Origin: Geodermatophilus sabuli | Lineage (GTDB): Bacteria; Actinomycetota; Actinomycetes; Mycobacteriales; Geodermatophilaceae | Length of the DNA stretch: 64,000 nt | Assembly (NCBI RefSeq): GCF_010686765.1 | Contig: NZ_JAAGWF010000027.1 | Coordinates: forward strand, 46,879 to 110,878 | Reading direction: 5' to 3' | Shown here: piece by piece, positions 9,735 to 18,434 of the stretch | Layout: each line of letters begins with the position of its first letter | Numbering within the stretch: position 1 is the stretch's first letter | Translations under genes and position numbers: made by a program | Notes under the pieces: model-generated | Told to the model about the DNA's origin: nothing | Databases searched by the model: none | The model's input: the letters and a program-made list of their open reading frames with translations, nothing else

Positions 9735-10040
9735 TCAGACCGCCACACCCCCGCGCGGCAGGACCAGCCCGCGGACGTCGAACTCCGTCGCGACCGGCGC
9801 CCCGGCCGGAGGCGGGCCGCCCACCCCGGCCATCACCGGGGCGACCACCTCGGCCTCGTAGCGTGCGAACGCCGCGCGCGACTCCCAGACCTCGACCACC
9901 TGGAAGCCGCCGGCGGTCGGCCGGGCCAGGTGCACGAGCAGGCCCTCGACCGCGCCGCCCGTGCGCCGCAGCAGTTCGGCGTGCACGGCGTCGTAGACCT
10001 CCACCGGTGCCGGGACGTCGACGGTCACACCCCACGTCAT
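9735..10040 (-). CDS. Small dimeric ferredoxin-fold protein (ABM-like)
   Basis: A 101-residue protein with a single alpha/beta module like antibiotic biosynthesis monooxygenases: LLVHLARPTAGGFQVVEVWESRAAFARYEAEVV. The ATG overlaps the stop of the upstream gene (ATGA, 10037-10040), so the two are translationally coupled. Such proteins often act on quinones or phenols or simply bind ligands; no catalytic residue can be assigned here. Confidence 0.65.
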   Translation of the reverse strand: MTWGVTVDVPAPVEVYDAVHAELLRRTGGAVEGLLVHLARPTAGGFQVVEVWESRAAFARYEAEVVAPVMAGVGGPPPAGAPVATEFDVRGLVLPRGGVAV

Positions 10041-10681
10041 GTCGCTCTCCTGGTCTCCTCGCGGCGCCGCAGGCTGCGGACGCCGTCCCCGGTGAGCTGG
10101 TCGAGGGCGGCCTCGCGACCGGTGACCAGCAGCAGCAGTGCGGTGATCGGACCCTCGACGGGGGCACCGTCCCCCACGGTCCAGTCGGTGTCGGTCGCCG
10201 ACAGGCGGAGCCCGCGCAACCGGCGTCGGGCACGGAAGGGGAAACCCGTGTCCCAGACCCGCTGGGCCGACGCGGCGGCGGCCGACGGCGGCATCGGCCG
10301 CGTCCGGCCCAGCGGCAGGGCGATGTCCTGACCGTGCACCAGGACGTCGGTCAGCGGCTCCATGGGCGTGATGAACGGTGCCGTGCGCCGGGAGCCGACC
10401 ATCGCCCGCAGCCGTCGCGCGCACTCCGCGGGCGACAGCGGGGCGGCGCGCAGCGCGCTGTCCCGGATCATCCGGTCGAAGCTGCCGCCCGCCCGGGCCG
10501 CGGCCACCAGAGCGGCCGCGAGCCCCATGTGCGCCTGGGTGAGGTGGACCGCGACGTCGCCGACCCGCCAGCCGTCGCACAGCGAGGGCGTTCCCCACTC
10601 GGTCGGGGAGAGGTCCTCCAGGAGGTCGGCCAGGCTCGACCGCTCTCCGTCGATCGTCCGCCACACGTCGTCGAGGTCCAT
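10037..10681 (-). CDS. Maleylpyruvate isomerase/DinB-fold protein
   Basis: A 214-residue protein of the mycothiol-dependent maleylpyruvate isomerase N-domain/DinB group: DVWRTIDGERSSLADLLEDLSPTEWGTPSLCDGWRVGDVAVHLTQAHMG has the typical CxGWxVxDvxaH pattern with a putative metal His. A second His-containing segment is DVLVHGQDIALPLG. Actinobacteria use mycothiol, so a thiol-dependent transferase role is possible but unproven. It is divergent from a MarR gene; two MarR-like sites lie on its promoter. Confidence 0.7.
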   Translation of the reverse strand: MDLDDVWRTIDGERSSLADLLEDLSPTEWGTPSLCDGWRVGDVAVHLTQAHMGLAAALVAAARAGGSFDRMIRDSALRAAPLSPAECARRLRAMVGSRRTAPFITPMEPLTDVLVHGQDIALPLGRTRPMPPSAAAASAQRVWDTGFPFRARRRLRGLRLSATDTDWTVGDGAPVEGPITALLLLVTGREAALDQLTGDGVRSLRRREETRRAT

Positions 10682-10708
10682 GACCCCTCCTCAGGAAGTA
10701 AGATCGCC

Positions 10709-10743
10709 TGACCATTTTCGTCAGAGGGTCTGACCATCGTCAA
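10709..10743 (-). promoter_or_regulatory. Promoter of 10037-10681 with two MarR-like operators
   Basis: On the minus strand TTGACG (10743-10738) and GAAAAT (10719-10714) are spaced 18 bases. Two inverted half-site pairs overlap them exactly: TGACCATTTTCGTCA (10709-10723) on the -10 and TGACCATCGTCA (10731-10742) on the -35. The layout points to repression of the minus operon, and probably autoregulation, by the divergent MarR gene that starts at 10752. Confidence 0.6.
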
Positions 10744-10751
10744 GGGGTGCA

Positions 10752-11198
10752 GTGACCGCGGAACCGAACGGACGGCAGAACCTGGGGCTGCTGTGCTTCT
10801 ACCCCCACCGGGCCATGGAGGCCCGCCTGCTCGCGACGCTGGCCGCCGCCGGTTTCGACGACATCACCATGGCGCAGGGCCGGATCGCGGCCCGGATCGG
10901 CCCGGCCGGCACCCGGCTCACCGACCTCGCCGAGCAGGCCCTGGTGACCAAGCAGACCGCGGGTCACCTGGTCGACCAACTCGAGCGGTCCGGGTACGTC
11001 CGGCGGGTGCCCGACCCGACGGACGGCCGTGCCCGGCTGGTCCGGATGGCCGAGCGCGGGGAGCAGGTGGTGCACCTGGCCCGCCGGGTGGAGGCCGAGG
11101 TGGAGGCCGAGTGGACGGCCCACCTGGGCGAGGAGGCCACCGCCCAGCTGCGCGCGGCCCTGGAGCGGCTGCGCGAGATCACCGACCCCTACCGCTGA
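10752..11198 (+). CDS. MarR-family transcriptional regulator
   Basis: A 148-residue winged-helix dimer. The HTH reads RLTDLAEQALVTKQTAGHLVDQLERSGYVRRVPDPTDGRARLVRM (residues about 55-100), with the wing DPTDGRAR typical of MarR. Flanking helices form the dimer interface. The GTG start is just after the two operator-like repeats. The ligand is unknown; it may be a phenolic substrate of the divergent operon. Confidence 0.85.
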   Translation: MTAEPNGRQNLGLLCFYPHRAMEARLLATLAAAGFDDITMAQGRIAARIGPAGTRLTDLAEQALVTKQTAGHLVDQLERSGYVRRVPDPTDGRARLVRMAERGEQVVHLARRVEAEVEAEWTAHLGEEATAQLRAALERLREITDPYR

Positions 11199-11208
11199 GG
11201 CGTCAGCG
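11193..11208. terminator. Short hairpin spanning two convergent stop codons
   Basis: CGCTGA (11193-11198) pairs with TCAGCG (11203-11208) around GGCG. It contains the stop codons of both marR (+) and zur (-), so it is symmetrical for both strands. The six-pair stem makes it a weak terminator at best. Confidence 0.35.
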
Positions 11209-11616
11209 CGCCGCCGTGCAGGCCGAGCAGGTGCCGAAGACCTCCAGCTGGTGCTGCACGTCGGCGAAGCCGTGCTCGGCGGCGACGCGGGCCGCCCAGC
11301 GCTCCACCGGCGGGTCGGCGACCTCCACCGTGCGGCCGCACGAGCGGCAGACGAGGTGGTGGTGGTGCACCGGCGAGCACCGCCGGTAGGCGGCCTCCCC
11401 GTCGCCGCCCCGGAGGACGTCGACCAGGCCGTCGTCCACGAGCGCCTGCAGGGCCCGGTAGACCGTCGCCAGCCCCACCGAGTCACCACGCTGGCGGAGC
11501 ATCGCGTGCAGGTCCTGGGCGCTGGCGAAGCCGTCGAGCTCGTCGAGCAGGGTCAGGACGGCGCTGCGCTGGCGGGTCTGCCGACGGGGCGCCTCGGCCG
11601 GCTCCGGGCGGGTCAC
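11203..11616 (-). CDS. zur: Fur-family zinc regulator Zur
   Basis: A 137-residue Fur-family repressor. The winged helix (TRQRSAVLTLLDELDGFASAQDLHAMLRQRGDSVGLATVYRALQALVDDGLVD) is followed by the metal-binding part: HHHHLVCRSCG (first Cys pair) and a terminal CSACTAAR (second pair), the structural Zn site. It is last in a minus-strand cluster with znuA, znuC and znuB, and a Zur-type palindrome overlaps the znuA start, so I call it Zur rather than iron-responsive Fur. The start is GTG at 11616. Confidence 0.85.
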   Translation of the reverse strand: MTRPEPAEAPRRQTRQRSAVLTLLDELDGFASAQDLHAMLRQRGDSVGLATVYRALQALVDDGLVDVLRGGDGEAAYRRCSPVHHHHLVCRSCGRTVEVADPPVERWAARVAAEHGFADVQHQLEVFGTCSACTAAR

Positions 11617-11671
11617 GAGCCCACCTCGCCGGCGCTCGTCGGACTCGTGTCCCCAGGTGCTGTGCTCCTGC

Positions 11672-11693
11672 GTGACCTCGCGAGCTCGGTCAC
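11672..11693. terminator. Hairpin at the end of znuB
   Basis: GTGACC (11672-11677) pairs with GGTCAC (11688-11693) around the ten-base loop TCGCGAGCTC (11678-11687). It includes the znuB stop codon (complement of 11690-11692) and lies between znuB and zur, so it may uncouple zur from the transport genes. Confidence 0.5.
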
Positions 11694-12712
11694 GAGCGGC
11701 CCGCCGTCCCGGCCGGGGGCGCGGTGTGCTGGCCGTGCTCGTCGTAGTGCACGCCGGCGCCGGTCCGGTGCGCGGCGTGCAGGTGGCCGTCGTGGTCGTA
11801 GTCGACGTGGTCGCCGTGCGGCACCGGTTGGTGGCCGCAGTTCTCGCCGTGCTCGTGCGGATGGGCGGCGTGCACCTCGGCGCGGCGCTGGTGCCGGCGG
11901 CGCGCGGTCGCGCCGCTGACCGCCGTCCCCGCGGTCACCAGCAGGAACAGCGCGATGGCCAGCAGCACGATGGTGCCGCCCGACGGGGTGCCGGTGTAGT
12001 AGGACGCCGTCGTCCCGCTGACGCTGACCACCAGGCCGATGCCGCAGGCCAGGTACAGGGTCTGCCGGAAGCTGCGGGCCAGCAGTTGGGCGACGGCGCT
12101 CGGCACGATCATCAGCGCGCTGATCAGCAGGAGCCCGACGACGCGCATCGAGAGCACGACGGTCGAGGCGACGAGCGCGGCCAGCACGATGTTGAGCGCC
12201 AGCACCGGCAGGCCGACGGCGCGGGCGTACTCCTCGTCGTCGCTGACCGCGTAGAGCCGCTGCCCCAGCAGCCAGACGACGGCGAGGACGACGACGGTGA
12301 TCGCGGCGAACACCGCGACGTCGGCCGTGCTGGTCGTGGTGATCGCGCCGAACAGGTAGGCGTCGAGGTTGGTCGCCTGCCCGCGCGGGGCGAGGCTGAG
12401 CAGCACCACGCCGCCGGCGATGCCGCCGTAGAACAGCACGGCGAGCGCGACGTCGCCGCTGGTGCGGCCGCGCGCCCGGACCAGCTCGATCAGCACCGCG
12501 CCCAGGATCGCCGCCACCAGCGCCGTCCCCACCGGGGCCGTCGACGTCAGGACGCCGATCGCGACGCCGGTCAGGGCGACGTGGCCCAGGCCGTCGCCGA
12601 GCAGCGACAGCCGGCGCTGCACGAGGAAGACGCCCACCGCGGGCGCCACCAGGCCGACCATGAGCGAGGCCAGCAGCGCCCGCTGCATGAAGCCGAACTC
12701 GAGGACCTCCAC
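11690..12712 (-). CDS. znuB: Zinc ABC transporter permease ZnuB
   Basis: A 340-residue ABC-3 family membrane protein. From the GTG start, MEVLEFGFMQRALLASLMVGLVAPAVGVFLV begins the first of about eight membrane segments. The family motif RRLSLLGDGLGHVALTGVAIG follows. The cytoplasmic C-tail is His-rich (HAAHPHEHGENCGHQPVPHGDHVDYDHDGHLH), which could bind zinc. One base separates it from znuC. Confidence 0.88.
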   Translation of the reverse strand: MEVLEFGFMQRALLASLMVGLVAPAVGVFLVQRRLSLLGDGLGHVALTGVAIGVLTSTAPVGTALVAAILGAVLIELVRARGRTSGDVALAVLFYGGIAGGVVLLSLAPRGQATNLDAYLFGAITTTSTADVAVFAAITVVVLAVVWLLGQRLYAVSDDEEYARAVGLPVLALNIVLAALVASTVVLSMRVVGLLLISALMIVPSAVAQLLARSFRQTLYLACGIGLVVSVSGTTASYYTGTPSGGTIVLLAIALFLLVTAGTAVSGATARRRHQRRAEVHAAHPHEHGENCGHQPVPHGDHVDYDHDGHLHAAHRTGAGVHYDEHGQHTAPPAGTAGRS

Positions 12713-12713
12713 G

Positions 12714-13499
12714 TCAGCGCCTCCTGTCCGTCGTCACCCGCGGCTGGTCCTGCCGGTAGCGCGGCGGCTCCAGCCGGTCGGGGTCGCCGGGGTGGTGGTG
12801 CCCGCCGCCGTCCGGTGCGGCGCCGGCGAGCGGGCCGTCGTAGCTGATCCGCCCGTGGTCGACGGCGATCGCGCGGGTCAGGACGCCGGACAGCGGGCCC
12901 GCCTCGTGCGTGACCACGACCAGTGTGGTCCCGGCGGCCGACACCCGGGCCAGGACGGCGGCCAGCGCCTCCTGGCTGGCGGCGTCCACGCCCGCGGTCG
13001 GCTCGTCCATGATCAGCAGCTCGGGTTCGGCGGCCAGGGCCCGGGCCACCAGCACACGGCGCTGCTGTCCACCCGACAGCGAGGCGACCGGGTCGCCCAG
13101 GCGGTCGCCGAGGCCGACGGCGGCCACCGCGTCGGCGACCGCGCTGCGGTCGGCCGCCCGGAGCCGGCGGAACAGCCCCAGCCGGGCGAGGCGCCCGACG
13201 CCGACGACCTCCCGCACCGTCGCGGGCACCGCGCCGCTGACGGTGTGCCGCTGCGGCACGTAACCGATCCGGCCGCGCTCGCGCAGCCGCCCGACGGGCG
13301 CGCCGAGCACCTGCACGTCCCCACCCAGCACGGTCGCCAGTCCCAGGACGCCGCGGGCCAGCGTCGTCTTGCCGGAGCCGTTGGAGCCGAGGACGGCGAC
13401 CGCCTCCCCGTGGTCCACGGTGAGGTCCACGCCCCGGACGATCGCCACGTCGCCGTAGCCGATGCTGGCGTCCCGGAGCTGGAGGGCGGGTGCGGTCAT
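12714..13499 (-). CDS. znuC: Zinc ABC transporter ATPase ZnuC
   Basis: A 261-residue ATP-binding subunit. Walker A is GSNGSGKTT (near residue 38), the signature SLSGGQQRRVLVARAL and Walker B LLIMDEPTAGVD are all present, then the switch VVVTHEAG. The ATG overlaps the znuA stop (ATGA). The C-terminus is His-rich (GGGHHHPGD). It powers import through znuB. Confidence 0.9.
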   Translation of the reverse strand: MTAPALQLRDASIGYGDVAIVRGVDLTVDHGEAVAVLGSNGSGKTTLARGVLGLATVLGGDVQVLGAPVGRLRERGRIGYVPQRHTVSGAVPATVREVVGVGRLARLGLFRRLRAADRSAVADAVAAVGLGDRLGDPVASLSGGQQRRVLVARALAAEPELLIMDEPTAGVDAASQEALAAVLARVSAAGTTLVVVTHEAGPLSGVLTRAIAVDHGRISYDGPLAGAAPDGGGHHHPGDPDRLEPPRYRQDQPRVTTDRRR

Positions 13500-14473
13500 G
13501 CGCAGGACTGTCCCTCCTGCAGGGTGACCAGGTTCGCGCGCATGACCTCGAGGTAGTCGGCGCCGGCCGAGTCGTCGGTCAGCCCCTCGAGGGGGTCGAG
13601 CACCGCGGTCTCGACCCCGGCCTCGTCGGCGACGGTCTCCGCGACCGCCGGGTCGACGAGGGTCTCGGTGTAGACGGTGGTCACCCCGCGCTCGCGCACC
13701 AGCGTGGAGATCTCGGCCAGCTGTGCGGGGTCGGGCTCCTGCGAGGGGCTGAGCCCGCTGATGCCGACCACCTCGAGACCGTAACGGTCGGCCAGGTAGC
13801 CGAAGGCGTCGTGCGAGGTGACCAGGGTGTCGACGGCGCAGTCACCGAGGCCTGCCTGCATCTCGGCGTCGAGGGCTTCGAGGTCCGCGCGCAGGGCGGC
13901 GGCGTTCTCCTCGTAGGTGGCGCCGCCGTCCGGGTCGAGTACGGCGAGGCGGTCGGCGACGGCGTCCCCGACGGCGGCCAGCCGGATGGGGTCGAGCCAG
14001 AAGTGCGGATCGACCGGCTCCTCGTCGCCGTGCTGCTCGCCCTCGGGCTCCTCGCCCTCGGGCTCCTCGCCCTCGCCCTCGTGCTCGTGCCCGTGGTCGT
14101 CGGCGGCGGTCAGGGACAGGTCCGCGGCCTGACCGGCGTCCCAGCTGGTGTCGGCGGCCTCCGACCCCGCCGCCTCGTCGAGCGCGGGCTGGAAACCGTC
14201 CAGGTAGACGAGCAGGTCCGCCTCGGCGACCGCGGCGACGTCCTGCGGGGTCAGCTCCAGGTCGTGGGCCTCGGCGCCCGGTGGGGTGAGCGAGGAGACG
14301 TCGACGCGGTCGCCGCCGACCCTCGCGGCGGCCCACTCCAGGGGGTAGAAGCCGGCGACCACGGTGAGCCCGCCGCCGCCGGAGGCCTCCTCGGAGCCGC
14401 CGCAGCCGGCGAGCAGCAGGGTCGCGGCCGAGGTCACCGCGACGATGGTCGAGCGGCGCATTGCGGTGTTCAT
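13496..14473 (-). CDS. znuA: Zinc-binding lipoprotein ZnuA
   Basis: A 325-residue cluster A-I solute-binding lipoprotein. The signal [22 protein letters not shown] ends in a lipobox (LLAGC). A His/Glu-rich loop ([18 protein letters not shown], then [17 protein letters not shown]) and [15 protein letters not shown] give the usual zinc ligands. I use the ATG at 14473; an ATG at 14461 (MRRST) is equally plausible, because the Zur palindrome covers the first ATG. The operon runs on into znuC, znuB and zur. Confidence 0.9.
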   Translation of the reverse strand: MNTAMRRSTIVAVTSAATLLLAGCGGSEEASGGGGLTVVAGFYPLEWAAARVGGDRVDVSSLTPPGAEAHDLELTPQDVAAVAEADLLVYLDGFQPALDEAAGSEAADTSWDAGQAADLSLTAADDHGHEHEGEGEEPEGEEPEGEQHGDEEPVDPHFWLDPIRLAAVGDAVADRLAVLDPDGGATYEENAAALRADLEALDAEMQAGLGDCAVDTLVTSHDAFGYLADRYGLEVVGISGLSPSQEPDPAQLAEISTLVRERGVTTVYTETLVDPAVAETVADEAGVETAVLDPLEGLTDDSAGADYLEVMRANLVTLQEGQSCA

Positions 14474-14487
14474 GAGAATCATTCTCG
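14473..14487. promoter_or_regulatory. Zur-box palindrome
   Basis: TGAGAATCATTCTCG contains the perfect 6-1-6 inverted repeat GAGAAT-C-ATTCTC. This closely resembles known actinobacterial Zur boxes (TGAnAATCATTnTCA type). It sits over the first possible znuA start codon and 60 bases before proA, so zinc-loaded Zur would block znuA-znuC-znuB. Confidence 0.75.
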
Positions 14488-14546
14488 CATACCGGCGAGG
14501 CGAGGAGGCGGGGAGGGCCGCGTGCTCCCCGCGTACCCTCGCGGGC

Positions 14547-15800
14547 GTGTCCGACGTCTCCGGCCTGCCGCTGATCGGGGCCGCGGCGCTGCGTGCCCGC
14601 GCCGCCGCCCGGGTGCTGCGCACCCTGCCCACCGACACCAAGGACGCCGCGCTGCGTGCCATGGCCGACGCGCTGGTCGAGCGCACCGATGAGGTGCTGG
14701 CCGCCAACGCCGTCGACGTCGAGGCCGCCGCCGCTGCCGGCACGCCCGCGTCGGTGCTCGACCGGCTGCGGCTGGACGCCCCGCGGCTGGCCGGCGTCGC
14801 CGCTGCGCTGCGCGAACTGGTGGCGCTGCCCGACCCGGTGGGGGACGTCGTCCGCGGCTCGACGCTGGCCAACGGACTGCAGCTGCGCCAGGTGCGGGTG
14901 CCCCTCGGGGTGGTCGGCATCGTCTACGAGGCCCGGCCCAACGTGACCGTGGACGCCGCGGGGCTCTGCCTCAAGAGCGGCAACGCGGCGCTGCTGCGCG
15001 GCTCCGCGTCGGCCTTCCGCACCAACACCGCACTGGTCGCCGTCCTGACCGAGGCGGCCGAGAAGGCGGGGCTGCCCTCCGGGTCGATCGAGCTGCTGCC
15101 GGCCGACCGCGCGTCGGTCGGCGAGCTGCTGAACGCCCGCGGGCTGGTCGACGTGGTCATCCCGCGCGGAGGGGCCTCGCTGATCCAGCGGGTGGTCCGT
15201 GAGTCGCGCGTGCCGGTGATCGAGACCGGCGAGGGCAACTGCCACGTCTACGTCGACGCCTCGGCCGACCCCGCGATCGCCGAGGCCATCGTGCTCAACT
15301 CCAAGACCCACCGGGTGAGCGTCTGCAACTCCGCGGAGACGCTGCTGGTGCACCGCGACGTCCCCTTCCTGCCCCGGCTGCTGTCCGCGCTCGCCGAGGC
15401 CGGGGTGACCCTGCACGGGGACCCCGCGGCCCTGGCCGCCTCCGCCGCGGTGGTGCCGGCGACCGACGAGGACTGGGGCACCGAGTACCTGTCGATGGAC
15501 ATGGCGGTGCGGGTCGTCGACGACCTCCCGCAGGCGCTGGACCACATCGAGCGGTGGGGGACCGGGCACAGCGAGGCCATCGTCGCCGACTCCGCCCGGG
15601 CCATCGCCGAGTTCACCGCCGGGGTGGACGCCGCCGCGGTGCTGGTCAACGCCTCGACCCGGTTCACCGACGGCGGCGAGTTCGGCTTCGGCGCCGAGAT
15701 CGGCATCTCCACGCAGAAGCTGCACGCGCGGGGCCCGCTCGGCCTGCCCGAGCTGACCTCCACCACCTACGTCGTGACCGGCAGCGGCCACACCCGCTGA
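14547..15800 (+). CDS. proA: Gamma-glutamyl phosphate reductase
   Basis: A 417-residue NADPH enzyme, the second step of proline synthesis. GTG 14547 gives [35 protein letters not shown] lies seven bases before it, without a Shine-Dalgarno, which fits a leaderless mRNA. The NADP-binding [29 protein letters not shown] and the active-site Cys region [19 protein letters not shown] are intact. It works with proB at 7477, unusually separated from it by six genes. Confidence 0.95.
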   Translation: MSDVSGLPLIGAAALRARAAARVLRTLPTDTKDAALRAMADALVERTDEVLAANAVDVEAAAAAGTPASVLDRLRLDAPRLAGVAAALRELVALPDPVGDVVRGSTLANGLQLRQVRVPLGVVGIVYEARPNVTVDAAGLCLKSGNAALLRGSASAFRTNTALVAVLTEAAEKAGLPSGSIELLPADRASVGELLNARGLVDVVIPRGGASLIQRVVRESRVPVIETGEGNCHVYVDASADPAIAEAIVLNSKTHRVSVCNSAETLLVHRDVPFLPRLLSALAEAGVTLHGDPAALAASAAVVPATDEDWGTEYLSMDMAVRVVDDLPQALDHIERWGTGHSEAIVADSARAIAEFTAGVDAAAVLVNASTRFTDGGEFGFGAEIGISTQKLHARGPLGLPELTSTTYVVTGSGHTR

Positions 15801-15837
15801 CCGCCGCTCCGCCCCGCCACCCCCGAAGGGGAGCCGC

Positions 15838-16725
15838 ATGCCCCGTCCGCCGTCGCAGTCCCCGCAGTTCTCCTCGGTCGCCGACGTCGGCAAGCGGCTG
15901 TCCACCGCCGGGTACCTGCCCGACGCGCAGATCGCCACGACCGTCTTCCTCGCCGACCGGCTGGGCAAGCCGCTGCTCGTGGAGGGTCCGGCCGGCACCG
16001 GGAAGACCGAGCTGGCCAAGGCACTGGCGGCCGCGACCGGGTCGGAGCTGATCCGGCTGCAGTGCTACGAGGGGCTGGACGAGGCCCGGGCGCTCTACGA
16101 GTGGAACTACAAGAAGCAACTGCTGCGGATCCAGGCGGCGCAGGGCACGGGCGGCGCGGACTGGGACACCGTCCACGACGACATCTTCGGGGAGGAGTTC
16201 CTGCTCGCCCGGCCGCTGCTCACCGCCATCCGACGCACCGAGCCGACCGTGCTGCTCATCGACGAGACCGACAAGGCCGACGTCGAGGTCGAGGGGCTGT
16301 TGCTCGAGGTGCTGTCGGACTTCCAGGTCACCATCCCCGAGCTCGGCACCGTGACCGCCACCCGCCGGCCGATGGTGGTGCTGACCTCCAACGCCACCCG
16401 GGAGCTGTCGGAGGCGCTCAAGCGGCGCTGTCTGTACCTGGCGCTGGACTACCCGTCGGCGGAGCGGGAGCGGGAGATCGTGCTCTCCCGGGTGCCCGAC
16501 CTCGCGCCGGGGCTGGCCGAGCAGCTGGTCCGCACCATCCGGGCGCTGCGGGCGCTGGAGCTGAAGAAGTCGCCGTCGATCTCGGAGACCCTCGACTGGG
16601 CGCAGACGCTGCTCGAGCTGGGGCTGGACACCCTCGACGAGTCGGCGGTGCGCTCGACGCTGGGCGTGGTGCTCAAGCACGCCAGTGACCAGCAGCGGGC
16701 CGCCGCCGAGCTGCGGCTGAACTGA
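15838..16725 (+). CDS. MoxR-family AAA+ ATPase
   Basis: A 295-residue AAA+ ATPase close to CoxD. Walker A is VEGPAGTGKTELAKAL (near residue 50), Walker B TVLLIDETDKADVEVEGLLLEVL, and sensor 1 MVVLTSNATRELSEALKRRCLYLAL. The ATG has a GAAGGGGAG ribosome site. The stop overlaps the next gene's ATG (TGATG). Such pairs remodel or load cofactors into target enzymes; no CO dehydrogenase genes are nearby, so the client is unknown. Confidence 0.88.
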   Translation: MPRPPSQSPQFSSVADVGKRLSTAGYLPDAQIATTVFLADRLGKPLLVEGPAGTGKTELAKALAAATGSELIRLQCYEGLDEARALYEWNYKKQLLRIQAAQGTGGADWDTVHDDIFGEEFLLARPLLTAIRRTEPTVLLIDETDKADVEVEGLLLEVLSDFQVTIPELGTVTATRRPMVVLTSNATRELSEALKRRCLYLALDYPSAEREREIVLSRVPDLAPGLAEQLVRTIRALRALELKKSPSISETLDWAQTLLELGLDTLDESAVRSTLGVVLKHASDQQRAAAELRLN

Positions 16726-18158
16726 TGACCGCGCCCGCCGGCTCCGCGGCCGCACCGGGTGGCCTGGCCGGGCACCTGGACGGCTTCGTCCGCGCCGTCC
16801 GCGACGCCGGCATCCCCGTGGGCATCAGCCAGGCGGTGGACGCCGCCGAGATCCTCACCGTGGTCGAGCTGCTCGACCGCGAGCAGCTGCGCCACGGGCT
16901 GGCCGCGGTGCTGCTGCAGCGGGCGGCGCAGCGGCCGGCCTACGACGTGCTGTTCGACCTGTGGTGGCCGCTGGGCGACCGGCCGGTCGCCGTTCCCGAG
17001 GACGACGAGGACCGCGCCGACCCGTCGGGCGAGTCCACCCTCGACGCGCCCGACACGGACCCCGGCGACCTCGCCCAGCTGCTGCGCGACCGGCTGGCGC
17101 GGTTGCTGCTGGAGGGGGACGAGGAGGCGCTGCGCCGCTTCGCCCGCGAGGTGGTGGACCGGCTGGGGCGGGCGTCCCCCTCGCCGTCGGGGCAGTCCTT
17201 CTTCAGCTACCGGGTCATGCGGGCGCTCTCCCCGGACACCCTGATCGCCCAGCTGCTCGCCGGGCTCCTCGGGGACGGCGAGCGCGGTGGGCTGGCCGAG
17301 CAGGTGGCGCGGCAGACGGTGCGGGAGCGGCTGGCGGCCTTCCGGGCCGCGGTGGAGGCCGAGGTCCGCCGGCGGACGGCGGCCGAGCGGGGACGGGACC
17401 GGGTCGCGAAGAACGCGGTGCGGCCGCTGGCCGACCAGGTGGAGTTCCTCCGCGCCCAGCAGGCCGACCTCGCCGAGCTGCGCCGGACGGTGGGCCCGCT
17501 GGCCCGGCGACTGGCCGTGCGGCTGTCGGCCCGCCGGCGGCTGGGCCGGGAGGGGCGGCTGGACTTCCGGCGGACCGTCCGGGCGTCGCTGGGCACCGGC
17601 GGCGTACCGGTGGTCACCCACCACCGCCCGCGGAAGGTGCACAAGCCCGAGCTGGTGGTGCTCTGCGACGTGAGCGGCTCGGTCGCCGGGTTCAGCCACT
17701 TCACCCTGATGCTCACCCAGGCCCTGCGTGAGCACTTCTCCGGGGTGCGGGCCTTCGCCTTCGTCGACACCACCGACGAGGTGACCCGCTTCTTCCGGCC
17801 CGGTGCCGACGTCGCCGACGCCGTCGCCCGGATCGGCCGGGAGGCCGACGTCGTGGGCTTCGACGGGCACAGCGACTACGGCACCGCGTTCGAGGTCTTC
17901 GCCGACCGGTGGCCCGCTGCCGTAGGGCCGAAGTCGTCGCTGCTGGTCCTCGGCGACGGGCGGACCAACTACCGCCAGCCGGGCCTGCCGGTCCTGGCCG
18001 ACCTGGTCCGCCGCGCGCGATCGGCGTACTGGCTCAACCCCGAGCCGCGGCGGCTCTGGGGGAGCGGGGACTCGGCGGCCGACCGGTACGGCGAGGTGAT
18101 CGGCATGGTGGAGTGCCGCAACGCCGCCCAGCTCGCCGACTTCGTGACCACCCTCTGA
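16725..18158 (+). CDS. VWA-domain CoxE-like protein
   Basis: A 477-residue partner of the MoxR ATPase. An N-terminal helical region (AGHLDGFVRAVRDAGIPVGISQAVDAAEIL) leads to a VWA domain from about residue 300 with the MIDAS-type motif VVLCDVSGSVAGFSH (DxSxS). It is translationally coupled to the ATPase. In carboxydotrophs CoxE acts with CoxD in active-site maturation; here the target is unknown. Confidence 0.82.
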   Translation: MTAPAGSAAAPGGLAGHLDGFVRAVRDAGIPVGISQAVDAAEILTVVELLDREQLRHGLAAVLLQRAAQRPAYDVLFDLWWPLGDRPVAVPEDDEDRADPSGESTLDAPDTDPGDLAQLLRDRLARLLLEGDEEALRRFAREVVDRLGRASPSPSGQSFFSYRVMRALSPDTLIAQLLAGLLGDGERGGLAEQVARQTVRERLAAFRAAVEAEVRRRTAAERGRDRVAKNAVRPLADQVEFLRAQQADLAELRRTVGPLARRLAVRLSARRRLGREGRLDFRRTVRASLGTGGVPVVTHHRPRKVHKPELVVLCDVSGSVAGFSHFTLMLTQALREHFSGVRAFAFVDTTDEVTRFFRPGADVADAVARIGREADVVGFDGHSDYGTAFEVFADRWPAAVGPKSSLLVLGDGRTNYRQPGLPVLADLVRRARSAYWLNPEPRRLWGSGDSAADRYGEVIGMVECRNAAQLADFVTTL

Positions 18159-18328
18159 CTCCTCCCGCGGGTTCGGCTGGGCGAGCGCGTAACCGATCGA
18201 GGGCTCGGGCGTTGGACAGTCCGGTGCCGGGCTCCGCCCCGGTGCCGGCGCGCCCCGGCCCCTGCTCCCGGCCGGTGCGCGCCGCGACCGGCGGCACGGG
18301 GGCGCCGGTCCGCCTCGCCGGCCAGGCC

Positions 18329-18390
18329 GGACCTCGCGGGCTCGGGGCCGGGCCTCGCGGGCTCGGGGCCGGACCCGGACGGCCGGGGCC
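18329..18390. repeat. 21-bp tandem repeat downstream of the VWA gene
   Basis: Two near-identical 21-base units (18329-18349, 18350-18370; GG[A/G]CCTCGCGGGCTCGGGGCC) and a degenerate third to 18390; part of the unit recurs at 18391. The 276-base gap 18159-18434 otherwise holds only GC-rich sequence and the nadD -10 box. The core TCGCGGGCTC is one base from the hairpin-loop decamer seen elsewhere in the window. Confidence 0.6.
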
Positions 18391-18434
18391 GGACCTCGCG
18401 GGCCGGTCCCCGGCGGCCCGGTTAGGCTCGATCG

